Positions 21,792 through 35,156 are shown, counted from the stretch's first letter. The stretch is 64,000 nt of DNA from Diogma glabrata (GCA_963693315.1 OY856188.1:161487058-161551057), one strand, 5' to 3'. Numbers and translations: made by a program. The notes: generated from the sequence alone by a model not told the origin.

Positions 21792-22660
21792 GCAAAATCC
21801 GACACGTGGTTAAGGAACTAGAGCCTTTTTTTCTAAAAAAAATTGATTTTTTAAAACCGTTATAACGGCCGTTTGGATACTAATATTTCAAAAAATTTAA
21901 CAAATTTAAAATCTTTGGAACCTTTTTTATCAATTTGTTTTAAAAATAGACCTCTGCAGTTAGAGGTTCCTGAGTGAGTGGCTCCAACAAAAAAGTTTGC
22001 AAAAAAAAGTTTTTTTTTAAACAACCGGCACTCTCATGGTCGCATTTGTAAGGCCAGATCAAAAAACCCTTTCTTAAAACGTGCATTTTATTAATATTTT
22101 GAACAATTTCGTAAATCAGTCAAATCCGACACAGGGTTAAGAAACTAGAGGCTTTATACTAGAAAAAAACTATGTTTTTTAGAACCGTTATAACGGCCGT
22201 TTAGATTCAAATATTTTTAAGAACTTCATAAATTTAGAATTTTTGAAACCTTTTTAATCAGTTTCTTTCAAAAAAAAGACCTCTGCAGTTAGAGGTTTCT
22301 GAGTGAGCGGCTTCAACAAAAAAGCTTGTAAAACACAAAATGCGTTTGAATCAACCGGCACTCTCACGGTCGCATTTGTAGAGCCAGATCAAAAAACCTT
22401 ACGTAAACATGTGTGTTTTATTAATATCTTGGACAAGTTCGTAAATCAGAAAAATCTGACACATGGTTAAGGAACTAGAGGCTTTATACTAGAAAAAAAT
22501 TTGTTTTTTTAATCCGTTATAACGGTCGTTTGGATACTAATATTTTTTAAAACTTCATAAATTTAAAATCTGTGAAAACATTTTAATCCGTTTCTTATAA
22601 ATATAAACCTCTGCAGTTAGAGGTTTTTGACTTGTTGGCTTCAACAAAAAAGTTTGCAAC

Positions 22661-24050
22661 AATCCATAACTACAATTTCCAAAAACCTTATAATAGTCAA
22701 TGAAAAAAAAATAAAAAGGTTTGAATAGAAGAAATTAATTTTTTTTCTTAGAAATAAACTATTTTGATATTTTGCAGTAATTGGACGACATATGATATAG
22801 CTTAGGTTTATGTCATAAATTGTCACACACATATTCTGTGGTATTTGATTTGATAATTTGTTTGTTGCAAAATTGGATAGATATAGTTTTGCTTATATGT
22901 AGCTAATTTTCTTTTTAAAATTTTTTCGATATCTGTCTGAAATTAGTTTGTGTTGTTTGAACTAATCTGTGACATCAGATTCTACTGACACACAAAACTG
23001 TCTGATCTCGAAATCTACCTATTTCTAGCGGATATACGTGCCGCTTGGACTTTTTTCGATATAAAACGCATAAAAAAAATTTCAGCCAAATCAAAAATGT
23101 GTCGGTAAAAGAATGACCCATTTACATGGGACTTATACTACCTCTTGTTCTTATTTTTTAGAATATGTTATTACTGAAAGTTGTATATGTCCATTTGGAG
23201 TCAAAAAATCAATTATTTTCTTTTTAATTTTAAATAACTATTATTACATAATAAAATTAAATAGGTTTAAAGAGTGAAAAATATCACAAAATTTTAGTAA
23301 CATTTGCTTATATTTTTATATTAATGCAAACGCAAATCCTTAAATATCTCAATATATGAAAAAATGGACTTATACCACTTTTAAAAAACGGTTCATATAT
23401 AACCTATTTCTCGTAAAACTTACACTTTCCTAAAATTAACAATAATAATTAAATTAAAAAACAATCACACATCTATACTGTCGGGATTATTAATGTCACT
23501 TTTAAGGAAAAAAACTTACTTTCACCTTTTGATCGTACTGAGTATACTGTTATATTAAATTTAGAGATGTAAATTTTTGTAGCTCGTTGATCTTTTGCTT
23601 AGTAGCGTGGTGACTGGTGATCCAACGTAAACAATTTTATTTTATAGTTTATTAAGTCAATCTACATACAGGTACAAAAGAAATTATAAAATTATTATCA
23701 TATTTATAATAATAATACATTTTAAAATATACTTACTTAAAAATTATTCAATAAATGATTATAACTTTTCACAATTAGGTATCTTTTTTAATTTCAATTT
23801 ATTTAACAAAATTACTTTCACATTTAAGTACCAATAAATGATCTAACGAATGTTACAGATAGCCTGAGCTTATATACAATAATGTACACCTGACAAACGG
23901 GATAAAAACACAATACCTAAAGATCGATTTTCATAGGGAAGATAAACATTCAAAATAACAATCGGCCTAGTTCAAATCAGTATTTATTTTCTAAATGACA
24001 ATTCTTTGTAACTTTTTGATGTTCTATTATATGATTCAATCATAATGATA
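22661..24050. other. no gene seen apart from the right TIR at 23365
   Basis: AT-rich. The tail of the TIR-bounded element runs to 23402. The rest (23403-24050) has no recognisable motif. Confidence 0.5.
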
Positions 24051-25663
24051 ATTACTTCGGTCTGAAAGACCTAAGTATTACATTCATGAGCTCAAAGTGA
24101 AATTCTTACCCCCACTTTTTTTGACATTTCTCGACGTTTTAGGACCTCCTGATTCTAAAAAAGCAAAAAAAAAAAAATGTATGTCTGTCTGTCGGCCGGC
24201 CGGCCGTCATTACCTACGCTGCAGGGAAAACCACTGGATGGATTTCAAAAATTTTTTTTTCTAAAAATAGGTATACTCAAGGGACAGGTCCGAAAGGACG
24301 CTGTGTTCGATAACTGTACCGGAAGTGTGTCAAAAAAATCATTATGTGTGTCAAAACAAGGAAATTTGCATATTTTTGGCTTAAAAAACGTTCATTTTAA
24401 GTGATTACGAGTAGGAACATTGAATTTGGAGAAATCTTGATGGTCGGGATTGGTATGTGAGATCAAAAACTAGATTATTGCATTATAAGTTTGTCAAAAA
24501 AAAGTTGTCAAGTGTGTCAAAAGAAAGATTTTTATTTATTTTTTTACTTAATTTTTTGGAAAAAAAATATAAAATTAATTGTTTGTTTGAAATGAAGTTT
24601 TATTATTATTATTGAGAATTATGGCATTATAAGTTTGTCAAAAAAGTGTTGTCAAGTGTGTCAAAAGAAAGATTTTTATTTTTTTTTCCCAATTTTTTGG
24701 AAATAAAATTGTTTGTTTAAAATGAAATTTTATTATTATTATTGAGAATTATGGCTTTATAAGTTTGTCAACAAAATGTTGTCAAGTGTGTCAAAAGATT
24801 TTTATTTAGTTTTTTACCCAATTTTTTGGAAAAAAAATAAATTGTTTGTTTGAAATGAAATTTTATTATTATTATTGAGAATTATGGCATTATAAGTTTG
24901 TCAAAAAATAATGTCAAGTGTGTCAAAAAATGATTTCATTTAATTTTTTAGCCAATATTTTGGGAAAAAAATGTAGCTGTTTTTATGACGTAAATGTAAT
25001 TTAAAATGAAATTGGACATGGAAATTTTTGAATTTGTTGTAGTTTTTGAAATATTTTTGGAATTTTGAAAAAGTTTGTATTTTTGATTTTGTAATAATTT
25101 TTGCAATATTTTTAGAATTTCGGCAAAAGTTTTAATTTTTGATTTTGTAAGAATTTTTGAAATATTTTTAGAATTTTGAAAAATTTTTAATTTTTGATAT
25201 TATTATAATTTTTGGAATTTTGAAAAAAGTTTTAATTTTTGATTTTGTAATAATTTTTGCAATATTTTTAGAATTTTGGAAAAGTTCGAATTTTTAAGAA
25301 TTTTTGGCATATCATCAGAATTTAGAAAAAGTTTAAATATTTGATTTCATTCTAATTTTTAGAATATTTTTGGAATTTTGAAAAAGTTTGATTTTATTTA
25401 ATTTAACAATATTTTTGGAATTTTGATTACAATTATCCGGCAACGTATTGATGTTTCGTGTTAGTTTGGTAATAAATTTTTAAACAGTGTCTATCTCTGA
25501 ATACTTGTACTTTAACAAAGAGTAATGTTTGATATTCATCGCTGCCCAAAACTAAAAACCATGTCCTCATAAAAGTTTTGTTGCCGAAAACTATATCAAA
25601 ATCCTTGACCCAGACCGAAGTCTTGATATCTCAGAGCTTGAGATTTCAGCCCCTCCATATTTT
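24051..25663 (+). mobile_element. HINE-like repeat, copy B
   Basis: A 1613-bp copy nearly identical to 9493-11244. It has the same start (ATTACTTCGG), the same inverted 10-mers ACTTCGGTCT (24054-24063) and AGACCGAAGT (25612-25621), the CGGCCGGCCGG tract and the end CCCCTCCATATTTT. It has four rather than five of the 130-145 bp units. Flanks differ completely from copy A, so both boundaries are well defined by comparison. Small frames inside are not conserved. Confidence 0.75.
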
Positions 25664-26520
25664 ACATTTGCAGTATGGATCAATGATTATCCATAGAAAA
25701 AAACAGTTTGATAGTTGCAAACTCAATAAGATAATTAAATTTCAGATTTTAAATGAAATTCTTTGATCATATAGATTATAGAAAATGATCTATATTCGAT
25801 ATAATTAACATTTTATCTATTGGAAAAATCGTGTTCAAAATAAAAATATCTGATAATAGATTTTCTAATGAAACATTTGATAATATAAGAGAAAAATGTG
25901 TTATTTATATCGAACAAATATTAATCACTTTGACAAAAAACATCTATCACAGAAATTATCAAGTGAATTTTTCAATATGACAAACGTTTTTTTTTCAGTG
26001 TAGGTAATCTCCTTAAGCACTGGATCGATTCCTTTGAAATTTGGACGATTAGTTGCATTTCAATAAAGGCGGGGTTTTACATGATTATTTTTAGTTGTGT
26101 CGAGTCTCACTTCAGAGAGAGTTATTGGTCGAGTTTCACTTCATGCTTAATTTGATCGATTAGTTTTGTATAGTGATCAGCCATAGATTATTTGGTGTCC
26201 TATTTTCGGTAGGACAGTCCTCCTTTGGAGCAAGAAGGTCCTCCGTCCTCATTTACTATAAAGGTAAAGGTCTTTATTCGTTTTATTTATTTTATTAATG
26301 AATTTTATTTTTAAATTAAAACATGCTTCTCTGTCGGAAGCGCAAAGTATTGCTTTCGTGTTTAATGAATTTTATTTTCTCACATATTTGCAATGCTGAT
26401 TGCTCGCTCGCATTGTAAACTTTTGATCAAAAAAAAACTAGTTCATTAAACATCTCAACAATAAAGTACTCTTATACAGTTAGTTTCTTAAGTGCCTTTG
26501 CGTGTCAAAACATAGATGCA
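25664..26520. other. leader region before ZMYM1-type hAT
   Basis: No protein motif is seen. A left hAT TIR matching the right end at 28758 was not found here, so the hAT is probably truncated on this side. The 'ggtaggacagtcctcctttggagcaagaag' area near 26210 is GC-richer than its surroundings. Confidence 0.45.
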
Positions 26521-28612
26521 ATGAAAAATGCTGGAAAGTATGGTCGAAAATTCACTGAGTTTCATTTTTATAGAAAACTCACAAATGCAACAAAAATTAA
26601 ACGAGATTGGCTAATCCATTCACCGTCAGCCAAAGCAGTTTTTTGTTTTGTATGCCGTGTATTTGGTGTTTTGAATGGAAAATCGCAAGCATTTTCATTA
26701 AAAAGATTCAATAATTGGAATAATTCATCACATTTCGAAGCAAGTCTAAGTACCACATGACCAATAATTTTACATATAAAATGCGTATCAAAAATGAACT
26801 TACTTTCGAAAAATCTTTTAATAATACAACTAAAATTGCATCACGAGGACTTGCTGTTCGTGGTCACGATGAAATTTTAGGATCTCTTGAATTATTGGCT
26901 AAATTTGATCTCTTTTTACAAGAACATATTTCTCTTTTAGAGTTTAGAACGATCCTTGAAAATGAAAGCTTAGCTTTCGAAATCGATCGGTTGTAATAAA
27001 CACATAGATATCAAAAAAGTGTGTTTTAACTAAACCAATAACAATTATAACATATTTCTCGTTTTGGCAATAAAGGAAAAGGTACACTCTTTTCATGTAA
27101 CATTGACAAATGATTTTTTTTTATTATTCGGAATATTTTTAGGAAAAGCATCGTATCTTTCAAGCACAATTTGTGAAGAATTCATCTCTATCATGGCAAA
27201 ACATGTTACAAATCACATTGTTTCGGAAATTATAGAGTCTCGATATTATTCGTTTAGTGTCGATTCCACTCAGGATGTGAGCCATACACACCAGTTGTCT
27301 TTTTGTGTTCGATATGTTAAAAGTAGTACCATTTGTGAACGATTTATTTCATTTATTGAAATCGAAGGTCATACATCGAATTATCTTTTTGACATCATTA
27401 TGAAATTCCACATTGAAAATGAAATAAACATTGATAATTGTAGAGGCCAGTCATATGACAACGCTTACAATATGGCAGGTATTTATGGTGGCCTACAAAG
27501 ATAGGTTCGTCAAACAAATGAAACAGCAATTTTTGTCCCTTGCTCTGCTCATTCATTAAATTTAGTCGGTAAAAATAGTGTTTCTGGCAATGCTGCTGCA
27601 ACTAAGTTTTTTGATATGGTTGAAAAACTTTATGGATTTTTCGTATATTCCCCTTTTCGATGGAATCGATTACAAGAACAATTAACCGAAAATAGCGAAT
27701 ACATGTTAAAGAGAGCAACTGGAACGAGATGGTCAGCTAGATACGAATCAGTTCACGTTTTACATTCTTGTTATTTAAAAGTGTTGCATGTTTTAAAATC
27801 TTTCCTACATGAGGAAAGCTTCAGTGGTGATAACAAAGCGGTGGTAACAGGTTTGATAAAAAAACTATGTCAATTCAAAAATATTTTGATGCTTGTCCTC
27901 TGGAAAAGTTTACTAACCAAGTTTAATTTTGTGAATCGAGCGTTACAAAAATCTAATTTAACTGTCTCGGTGACAAAAAACTGTTTGATTCAATAGTTAC
28001 AGATTTGGAAAATAAAGACTACAACAAAATTTTTGATGATGCCTGTCAGCTTTTAAATTCTGTTTCATCTAATATTCAAACCGCAAATAATATTCAAACT
28101 TGCTCAACGTCACAAACACTTTGTAAAGAGGAACAAAAGGACCACCTTGAAAAATCGTTGTTCAAGCCAATTATAAAGGCTTTTCTTTTCAATCTGAGAG
28201 AGCGTGCTAAAGATTATGAAGATCTAGATAGTACTCGTTTTTGATACATCTGAATTTAATGAGTGATGAAGAGATTGCTAATTCTTGCAGAACAATAACC
28301 GCAAAATACCCAAAAGATCTCAATGCAAATCAATTGATTGACGAATGTCATTTCGCCAAAAATTATTTCACATTTGATAATTTAAATTATGAATCGATGT
28401 ACAAAACAATGTTCAATAATAATCTTTCCATCACTTTTCCGAATATCGATATTATTATGTTATAGGCGAACGATCATTTTCAAAACTGAAGTTGATCAAA
28501 AGTTATTTGCGTTATACTATGAGTAATGATCGTTTGAACGATTTATCCATTCCATCTATTGAAAATGAAATTTTGGACGAAATTAAATTCGATGAAATTA
28601 TAGACACTTAAA
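26521..28612 (+). pseudogene. hAT transposase, ZMYM1/DUF4371 type, multiply broken
   Basis: Collinear fragments in shifting frames cover most of a DUF4371-type hAT transposase. First is the TTF-like finger region with RDWLIHSPSAKAVFCFVC (26521-26760). Then come RGLAVRGHDE and LLAKFDLFLQEHI (26757-26996), and YLSSTICEEFISIMAKH, YYSFSVDSTQDVSH (catalytic Asp), FCVRYVKSS and CRGQSYDNAYNMAG (27064-27504). These are followed by ATGTRWSARYESVHVL (27616-27996), LNLMSDEEI near 28241, and after 28465 the dimerisation tail ERSFSKLKLIKSYLRYTMS with RLNDLSIPSIENEIL to the stop at 28612. Several stops and frameshifts prevent translation. The order matches the family, so this is one decayed gene. Confidence 0.85.
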
Positions 28613-28689
28613 TACAGAAAAAATGTAATTTTAATGCCTGAAAATTATTAAATTTCAAACTTGTCTGGTTTTAGTTTCTTTTTTTGCTT

Positions 28690-28755
28690 ATGCTTGGGGC
28701 CCCTGAATCGCGAGGCCCTGGTGCGGTTGCCTAAAAACTTGAAGATAATCCGCCA

Positions 28756-28758
<3 letters not shown>
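28690..28758 (+). mobile_element. right terminal region of ZMYM1-type hAT
   Basis: The reverse complement begins CAGTGGCGGATTATCTTCAA, the CAGTGGCGGA start typical of hAT ends of this group. It lies 146 bases after the transposase stop and directly abuts an (AT)n tract, so an 8-bp duplication cannot be judged. Confidence 0.65.
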
Positions 28759-29215
<457 letters not shown>

Positions 29216-29475
29216 AATGTGATATTTGGCTTGTATATTATTTTTGTAAATAATAAATTTTTTTAGTTAAAGCTAATACATAAAATAATATTTTTTAAAA
29301 TTGTTTATCCTACAATTGTTTCGTTTTAGAAAACTATCTTCGGGGATAATATATAATGAAAATTTCTTTTACCAAAAATAAATACAAATTGACAAATGAA
29401 ATAAAAAGCTTATTATGAAAAACTAACAATCAAAAAAGAAAAGGCTAACTATATAAAAAAATAATGAAAGAAAAT
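29216..29475 (-). other. PLE-2 3' region with hammerhead-like motif
   Basis: On the minus strand the sequence downstream of the PLE-2 stop contains CCGAAGATA, stem GTTTT-ct-AAAAC and GAAAC (about 29316-29348), then AT-rich DNA up to the microsatellite. This is the position expected for a Penelope 3' structured motif. The core departs from the hammerhead consensus. Confidence 0.35.
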
Positions 29476-30120
29476 TTAAAACAATAATACAATGATAAAA
29501 ATTAGAAAATAGAAAATGTTTAGTAGAAAAAGCTCCATGATGTTTAATTTGTTTAAAAACTTTTTTAAAATTTGCAGAACAAAATCATAAGTATTTTGAA
29601 GAAAATCCGTATCGGTTTGTATATTTATACAATTTTTATTTTGTTTGATGCGAATCATTTCCAAAATTTTTCGTTTGTTTAAATTTTTTTCTTTATCCAA
29701 AATTTTATAATTTTGAAGTGGTAGATTTGTATGGCAGCTTTTTTTTATGGTTTAACAACTTCGAAGTTTAAGTTTTTCAACAACTGTTTTATTTGTTCGA
29801 AAAGACTTTTGACATAAGGTATAGTCATGTAAATTTTGTTGTTATTCTTCAATTTTGATTTTTCCAAGACAGTGTTTTTATTACTGTAAATTTCTTGATT
29901 TACTAATATACGTATAAATTTTTCTGGATAGTTATTTTTTGGAACAGTTTCAAAAAGTAAATTAAAATTTTTGTTATGAAATTTTGGATCAGAAAGGCTC
30001 AAAATTTTTTTAACCATTAAAGTAACGGTGTTTCTCTTATAAGATTGTGGTAGCCATGAATCAAAGTTCAAATATCTACCAGACCATGTTTTTATCTAAA
30101 AATGGTAGCAATCAATTTCT
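29476..30120 (-). pseudogene. PLE-2 thumb and remnant GIY-YIG end
   Basis: Minus-strand continuation of the second Penelope-like protein. It shows TWSGRYLNFDSWLPQSYKRN, SLFEQIKQLLKNLNFEVV, then a deletion of the GIY-YIG core and the tail DKEKNLNKRKILEMIRI with the distal acidic residue, ending at 29476. The missing core is still present in the inverted copy at 31668-32200. The same protein's catalytic half lies at 30785-31675, separated by a LINE insertion. Confidence 0.8.
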
Positions 30121-30191
30121 GTTTCAAGCGTGTTGTTGTAAAATTAAAATTAAAATTGATAAAATTTATTGAGAAATTCTTGTACTTTGTT

Positions 30192-30775
30192 TTATTATTT
30201 ATTTATTTATTTCATCAGCAATACATTGTATCATAGATTAATTATTATGAGCTTTAAAATTAAAAAACTAACAATACTAAATTATGAGCTAATACAAACA
30301 AATAAAAGACTAAAACATTAAAATAAAAACAAAACGAACAATTTAGAAACAGTTTAATAAAATTCAAGATAGATAATTGTCATTAAAAGTTTAAAGAAAT
30401 TTAGTTTAAATTGAATGTAAAAGTTTGAGTCTGATTCTATTCTTAAACACCATTCTGGATATATTAAAATCGAAGACATCCGAAAAATAGTTGAAGTGCC
30501 TTGAAGCGGAGAGCAATGGATCACTTGTTCCGTAGTTTGTTCTGCGATAAGGGAGTTTTAAAAAGCTTGATATTGTTCGTAACTGTCGTGTGGGAGCATA
30601 AATATTTATTAACTGTAATAATAAGGGGCAATCAATTTTATTAATCAAAATGTCATAGACAAAGATTGCCGAAGAGATTTGTCGTCTATTCGCCAGTGTT
30701 TCCAAACTTAAAAGTTGGCACCGTCCTTTATATTGTGGTAGTACATACGCGGGCAAGCTAGTATCCCTAGGAAGA
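30192..30775 (-). mobile_element. LINE (Jockey/CR1-like) 3' end inserted in PLE-2
   Basis: The minus-strand frame 30756-30406 reads as the C-terminal tail of a LINE ORF2: LETLANRRQISSAIFVYDIL, then CPLLLQLINIYAPTRQLR, RRTNYGTSDPLL, and SDVFDFNISRMVFKN. It ends about 200 bases before an (AAAT)n tail at 30193-30211, the usual 3' tail of such LINEs. It is 5'-truncated: only the extreme C-terminus is present. It splits the PLE-2 coding sequence shortly after the RT catalytic box. Confidence 0.85.
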
Positions 30776-30784
30776 CGACGAAGA

Positions 30785-31675
30785 GCACAAGCAGTTTTTG
30801 GGACAATCAGTTAGAATGTCATCCACATACTTAAAGAAAAAGGGTGGGTTGAACTTCATATCATTTAAAACAGTTTCTTCAACATATTCCATTATCAAAT
30901 TAGCACAATATGGACTAACAGGCGAGCCCATTGGACTACCAAAAATTTGCTTATATGCTTGTTGATTATATGTGAATTCACAATTTTTCAAAACCATTTC
31001 TAATCCTTCGATAAATTGTAACTTTGTTAATTTAAGTTTGTTCAATTTTTTGATTTCCATCCAATTTTGTTTTACAATTTGAACAACAAGACTAATGTCA
31101 AAATTTGTAAATAAAGATACTACATCTAATGAAATCAAAATGTAGTCATCAGGAAGTTGATATTCACTTAATTTTTCTTTCAAATCTTCTGCATTTTTGA
31201 TAAACGTGTTAGTTCTTCCCACAAATTTATTTAAAATATTAGACAAAAACGACGTCAAATTGTAAAGTGGTGTTCCAATAGAACTCACAATTGGACGAAG
31301 AGGTATATCAGAATTATGAGCTTTAGGTAAACCATATAAAGTAGCCGGGACACCATAATAAGACCTCAACCACTATCCTTCATGTACAGATATTCGTTCT
31401 TCCGTTTCCCAAGTCATTATTATTTTATTAAGATGATTCTGTATACTGGTATTCTGATTCTGTATTCTTCTGGTTGGTACTTTAACAATTTTCAAATAAA
31501 TTGTATCATCTTTTAACAATGTTTGTATTTTAAGGTCATAATCACTTTTTTTCATAACTACTGTGATATTTCCCTTATCAGTTTTTAAAACAATTATATC
31601 GTCATTTGAAGTCAGAAAATTTTTCGTATCTTTTAAATCATGAAGTAATTGTAATTCTTCATTTGATCCAAAATT
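30785..31675 (-). pseudogene. PLE-2 reverse transcriptase
   Basis: Penelope-type RT on the minus strand. From 31675 it reads LKDTKNFLTSNDDI, VLKTDKGNITVVMKKSDY (RT1-like), then with one stop/frameshift near 31370 LYGLPKAHNSDIPLRPIV, GTPLYNLTSFLSNIL, ISLDVVSLFTNFD (motif A Asp), FGSPMGSPVSPYCANLIMEY and FFKYVDDILTD (YxDD), where the inserted LINE begins. It is closely related in layout to PLE-1 but a distinct copy with different residues, so probably another family. Upstream (N-terminal) sequence is missing beyond the junction at 31668-31675. Confidence 0.88.
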
Positions 31676-32200
31676 TCATAACAAAAATTTTAATTTACTT
31701 TTTGAAACTCTTCAAAAAAATAACTATCCAGAAAAATTTATACGTAAATTGGTAAATCAAGAACTTTACAGTAATGAAAACACTGTGTTGGAAAAATCAA
31801 AATTGAAGAATAACAACAAAATTTACATGACTATACCTTGTGTCAAAAGTCTTTTCGAACAAATAAAACAGTTGTTGAAAAACTTTAACTTCGAAGTTGT
31901 AGGAACAGCTCATAATAGTTTATACGGTAAATCTTACATAGGCCAAACACAACAATATTTGGGAAAACGTATAAAACAACATCTAAGCGACGCCAAAAGA
32001 CAAAATAATGACAATATGTGTGCATTATCGAACCATAAAAAAAGCTGCCATACAAATCTACCACTTCAAAATTATAAAATTTTGGATAAAGAAAAAAATT
32101 TAAACAAACGAAGAATTTTGGAAATGATTGTATAAATATGAGTATAAGTATGTATAAATATACAAACCGATACGGATTTTCTTCAAAATACTTATATACT
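31668..32200 (+). pseudogene. inverted partial PLE-2 copy with GIY-YIG core
   Basis: Plus-strand copy of the thumb and endonuclease, head-to-head with the minus-strand RT. It starts within GATCC at the junction and reads KFHNKNFNLLFET, NYPEKFIRKLVNQELYS, SLFEQIKQLLKNFNFEVVG, SYIGQTQQYLGKRIKQHLS (GIY-YIG core) and NLNKRRILEMI. It then diverges after 'aaaatacttat' near 32195. It keeps the GIY-YIG core that the minus-strand copy has lost. Inverted 5'-truncated partner copies are known for Penelope elements. Confidence 0.8.
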
Positions 32201-32999
32201 GCATATGCAATTCAATTATAATTATTAATAGCACTATTAGTTGTCAACCTATGTGCTAAGGATTAGTCATCGTCACCTTTATGCTGATCATTTTTTTCAT
32301 GAGCTAACGGATTTTAGATTGTTGGTCACAGCGATTTACTACTTGGATTATTCTTGAAATTTCATCTTTGGGTTAGAGTTGATGTGCCAACCATTATTAT
32401 CATCAAAATATACAGTCCACCTTTTCATCGACGCCGCATCAAATTATAAATTTAGTAATAAACTATTTTGAAACAAATTTCATACTTTTTACTTTGAAGT
32501 TCAACGTCTTTTCAATCAAATAACTTTTATCTGTTTTTTTAAAATTGCCAGGTAAGAGCAAATTTTTTACTTTAAAAATTAGTAAAATTACTCGTACGCT
32601 GTAGTTGAAATTTCCTCGCTGTTAGTAAAATTCCTAGCAACGAACATATCAAATTAATTCACATTAGTAAAATTACCCTTAGTAGTATATATTTTAATGT
32701 AATATTGCTCTTCAATAGTAATATTAAATGTCAACATATTTGTACTATAATTAATGTAGACAAAATTAATTCCTACGATTATTGTAGTAAATTTTTAAAA
32801 CAGTGAAGTTTTCATTCTAGTCAATTGAATAAATTTAGTTCTAGTGACTTATAATTCCAAAGTTAGGCATGTTTAGTGTTAATTATAATAAATTATAGAT
32901 TAATGTCTCTGAATATCCGAATATACTATGCCTACTAAGTAAGGATTAGGATTTTGTTTATAAATTATTAAATTTTGTTTATAAATCAAGCTTTGTTTT
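32201..32999. other. no gene seen
   Basis: AT-rich. Several 'tagtaaaatta' strings repeat between 32575 and 32790, possibly a degenerate short repeat. No protein motif is seen. Confidence 0.45.
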
Positions 33000-33381
33000 A
33001 ATTAACTTATAAACGCTAACTTTAAATTTTTGAGGATTAAAGCAATCGAGGAAAACCCATGAAGGTAAGGAACTCCAGAGATGAGAGAATTTGTTGAAAA
33101 AGTCACGCTGAAAAGCAACAGTTCTGCACCTGCACAGTAGTAGCTCTGGTGAAACGCGAGAAGTTTGCTAGTTCAGGTAAAATGGATTTAATCTCTGAGG
33201 AAGTTCGTTCATCCATAATGTATTTGTAGAAAATTGTCAAATTAGCAACATTTCGTCTGTGCTGCAAGGAATCAAACTCATTAGTAAGAGTTGAGTTGCC
33301 AATCAGTTTATCAGCTCTGCGCTGAACAGAATCAAGGCACTTCAAACTACTATAATAAGCTCCCCATATATGAGAAATACA
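33000..33381 (-). pseudogene. LINE ORF2 C-terminus (Jockey/CR1-like)
   Basis: Minus-strand reading from 33381 gives SHIWGAYYSSLKCLDSVQRR, then ADKLIG, SLQHRRNVANLTIFYKYIMD and SSEIKSILPEL, the conserved post-RT region of many non-LTR retrotransposons. In another frame LWSSLPSWVF follows (the W-x-x-LP motif), near 33050-33090. Two frameshifts are needed, so it is a dead 5'-truncated fragment. RT and endonuclease are absent. Confidence 0.8.
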
Positions 33382-33687
33382 TACATATATATTTCTCGTT
33401 GAAATAAACCCTTTACATTCATATATTGACGACGAGCTAAATTTGGATGCAGTATATTACAAATTAAGCTCAATATATTATTTTTATACAACTTCTCGTT
33501 TACTTTAATCAACTTTTCAACACTTGAAGCGACGAACTTTTGAAGGGTATTTTGATCTTTTACGAACATAATTTCATACATCCAGTTAATTTCTTACATC
33601 CAATGGTTAAATCAAAAACACGCAGTTGAAATCTTAATACACAAAAACTTAATGTAATGCTACGAAAAGTTAACTAATTTAAGAAAT
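33382..33687. other. no gene seen
   Basis: AT-rich. It may contain more of the adjacent LINE (minus strand), but I cannot identify a motif. Confidence 0.4.
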
Positions 33688-35156
33688 AAAATATGAAGGG
33701 GCTGAAATCTCACAGCTCTGAGATATCAAGATTTCGGTCTGGGTTAAGGATTTTGATATAGTTTTCGGCAAAAACTTTTATGAGGACATGGTTTTTAGTT
33801 TTGGGCAGTGATGTATATCAAACATAACTCTTTGTTAAAGTACAAGTATTTTTATCTCAGTTTAAAAATTTATTACAAAACTAACACGGAACATCAATAC
33901 GTTGCCGGAAAATTATAATCAAAATTCCAAAAATATTGTTAAATTAAATAAAATCAAACTTTTTCAAAATACCAAATATATTCCAAAAATTAGAATGAAA
34001 TCAAATATTTAAACTTTTTCTAAATTCCGAGAATATTCCAAAAATTCTTAAAAATTCAAACTTTTTCCAAAATTCTAAAAATATTGCAAAAATTATTACA
34101 AAATCAAAAATTAAAACTTTTTTCAAAATTCCAAAAATTATAATAAAACCAAAAATTTAAAATTTTTCAAAATTCTAAAAATATTCAAAAAATTCTTACA
34201 AAATCAAATATTAAAACTTTTCCGAAATTCTAAAAATATTGCAAAAATTATTACAAAATCAAAAATACAAACTTTTTTTCAAAATTCCAAAAATATTTCA
34301 AAAACTATAACAAATTCAAATATTTCCATGTCCAATTTTCATTATTTCAATTACATTTACGTCATAAAAACAGCTTGTTTTCCAAAAAATTGGCTAAAAA
34401 ATAAATGAAATCATTTTTTGACACACTTGACATTATTTTTTGACAAACTTATAATGTCATAATTCTCTATAAAAATAATAAAATTTCATGTCATACAAAC
34501 TATTAATTTTATTTTTTTCTAAGAAAATTGGGTAAAAAATAAATAAAAACCTTTCTTTTGACACACTTGACAACATTTTTTTGACAAACTTATAATGCCA
34601 TAATTCTCAATAATAATAATAAAACCGAAGTAATTTCATTTCAAACAAACAATTTTATTTTTTTCCAAAAAATTGGGTAAAAAAATAAATAAAAAATCTT
34701 TCTTTTGACAAACTTGACAACATTTTTTTGACAAACTTATAATGCCATAATTCTCAATAATAATAATAAAATTCATTTCAAACAAACAATTTTATTTTTT
34801 TTTCCAAAAAATTAGGTAAAAAAATAAATAAAAATCTTTCTTTTGACACACTTGACAACATATTTTTGACAAACTTATAATGCAATAATCTAGTTTTTGA
34901 TCTCACATACCAATCCCTACCATAAAGATTTCTCCAAATTTAATGTTCCCACTCGTAATCACTTAAAATGAACGTTTTTTAAGCCAAAAATATGAAGATT
35001 TGCTATTTTTGACACACATAATGATTTTTTTGACACACTTTTTGTGCGTTTTTAGAATCAGGAGGTTCTAAGACGTCGAGAAATGTCAAAAAAAGTGGGG
35101 GTAAGAATTTCACTTTTAGCTCAGGAATGTACTTAGGTCTTTCAGACCTAAGTAAT
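33688..35156 (-). mobile_element. HINE-like repeat, copy C
   Basis: A 1469-bp reverse-complement copy of the repeat at 9493-11244 and 24051-25663, more diverged. Its 5' end (35156 side) is the clean hairpin TACTTAGGTCT-ttc-AGACCTAAGTA; the first arm differs from copies A and B by one base. It has four of the 130-145 bp units and the ~60-bp series. The CGGCCGG tract is missing, replaced by a short deletion near 35050. The 3' subterminal 10-mer is degenerate (AGACCGAAAT). Confidence 0.75.
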
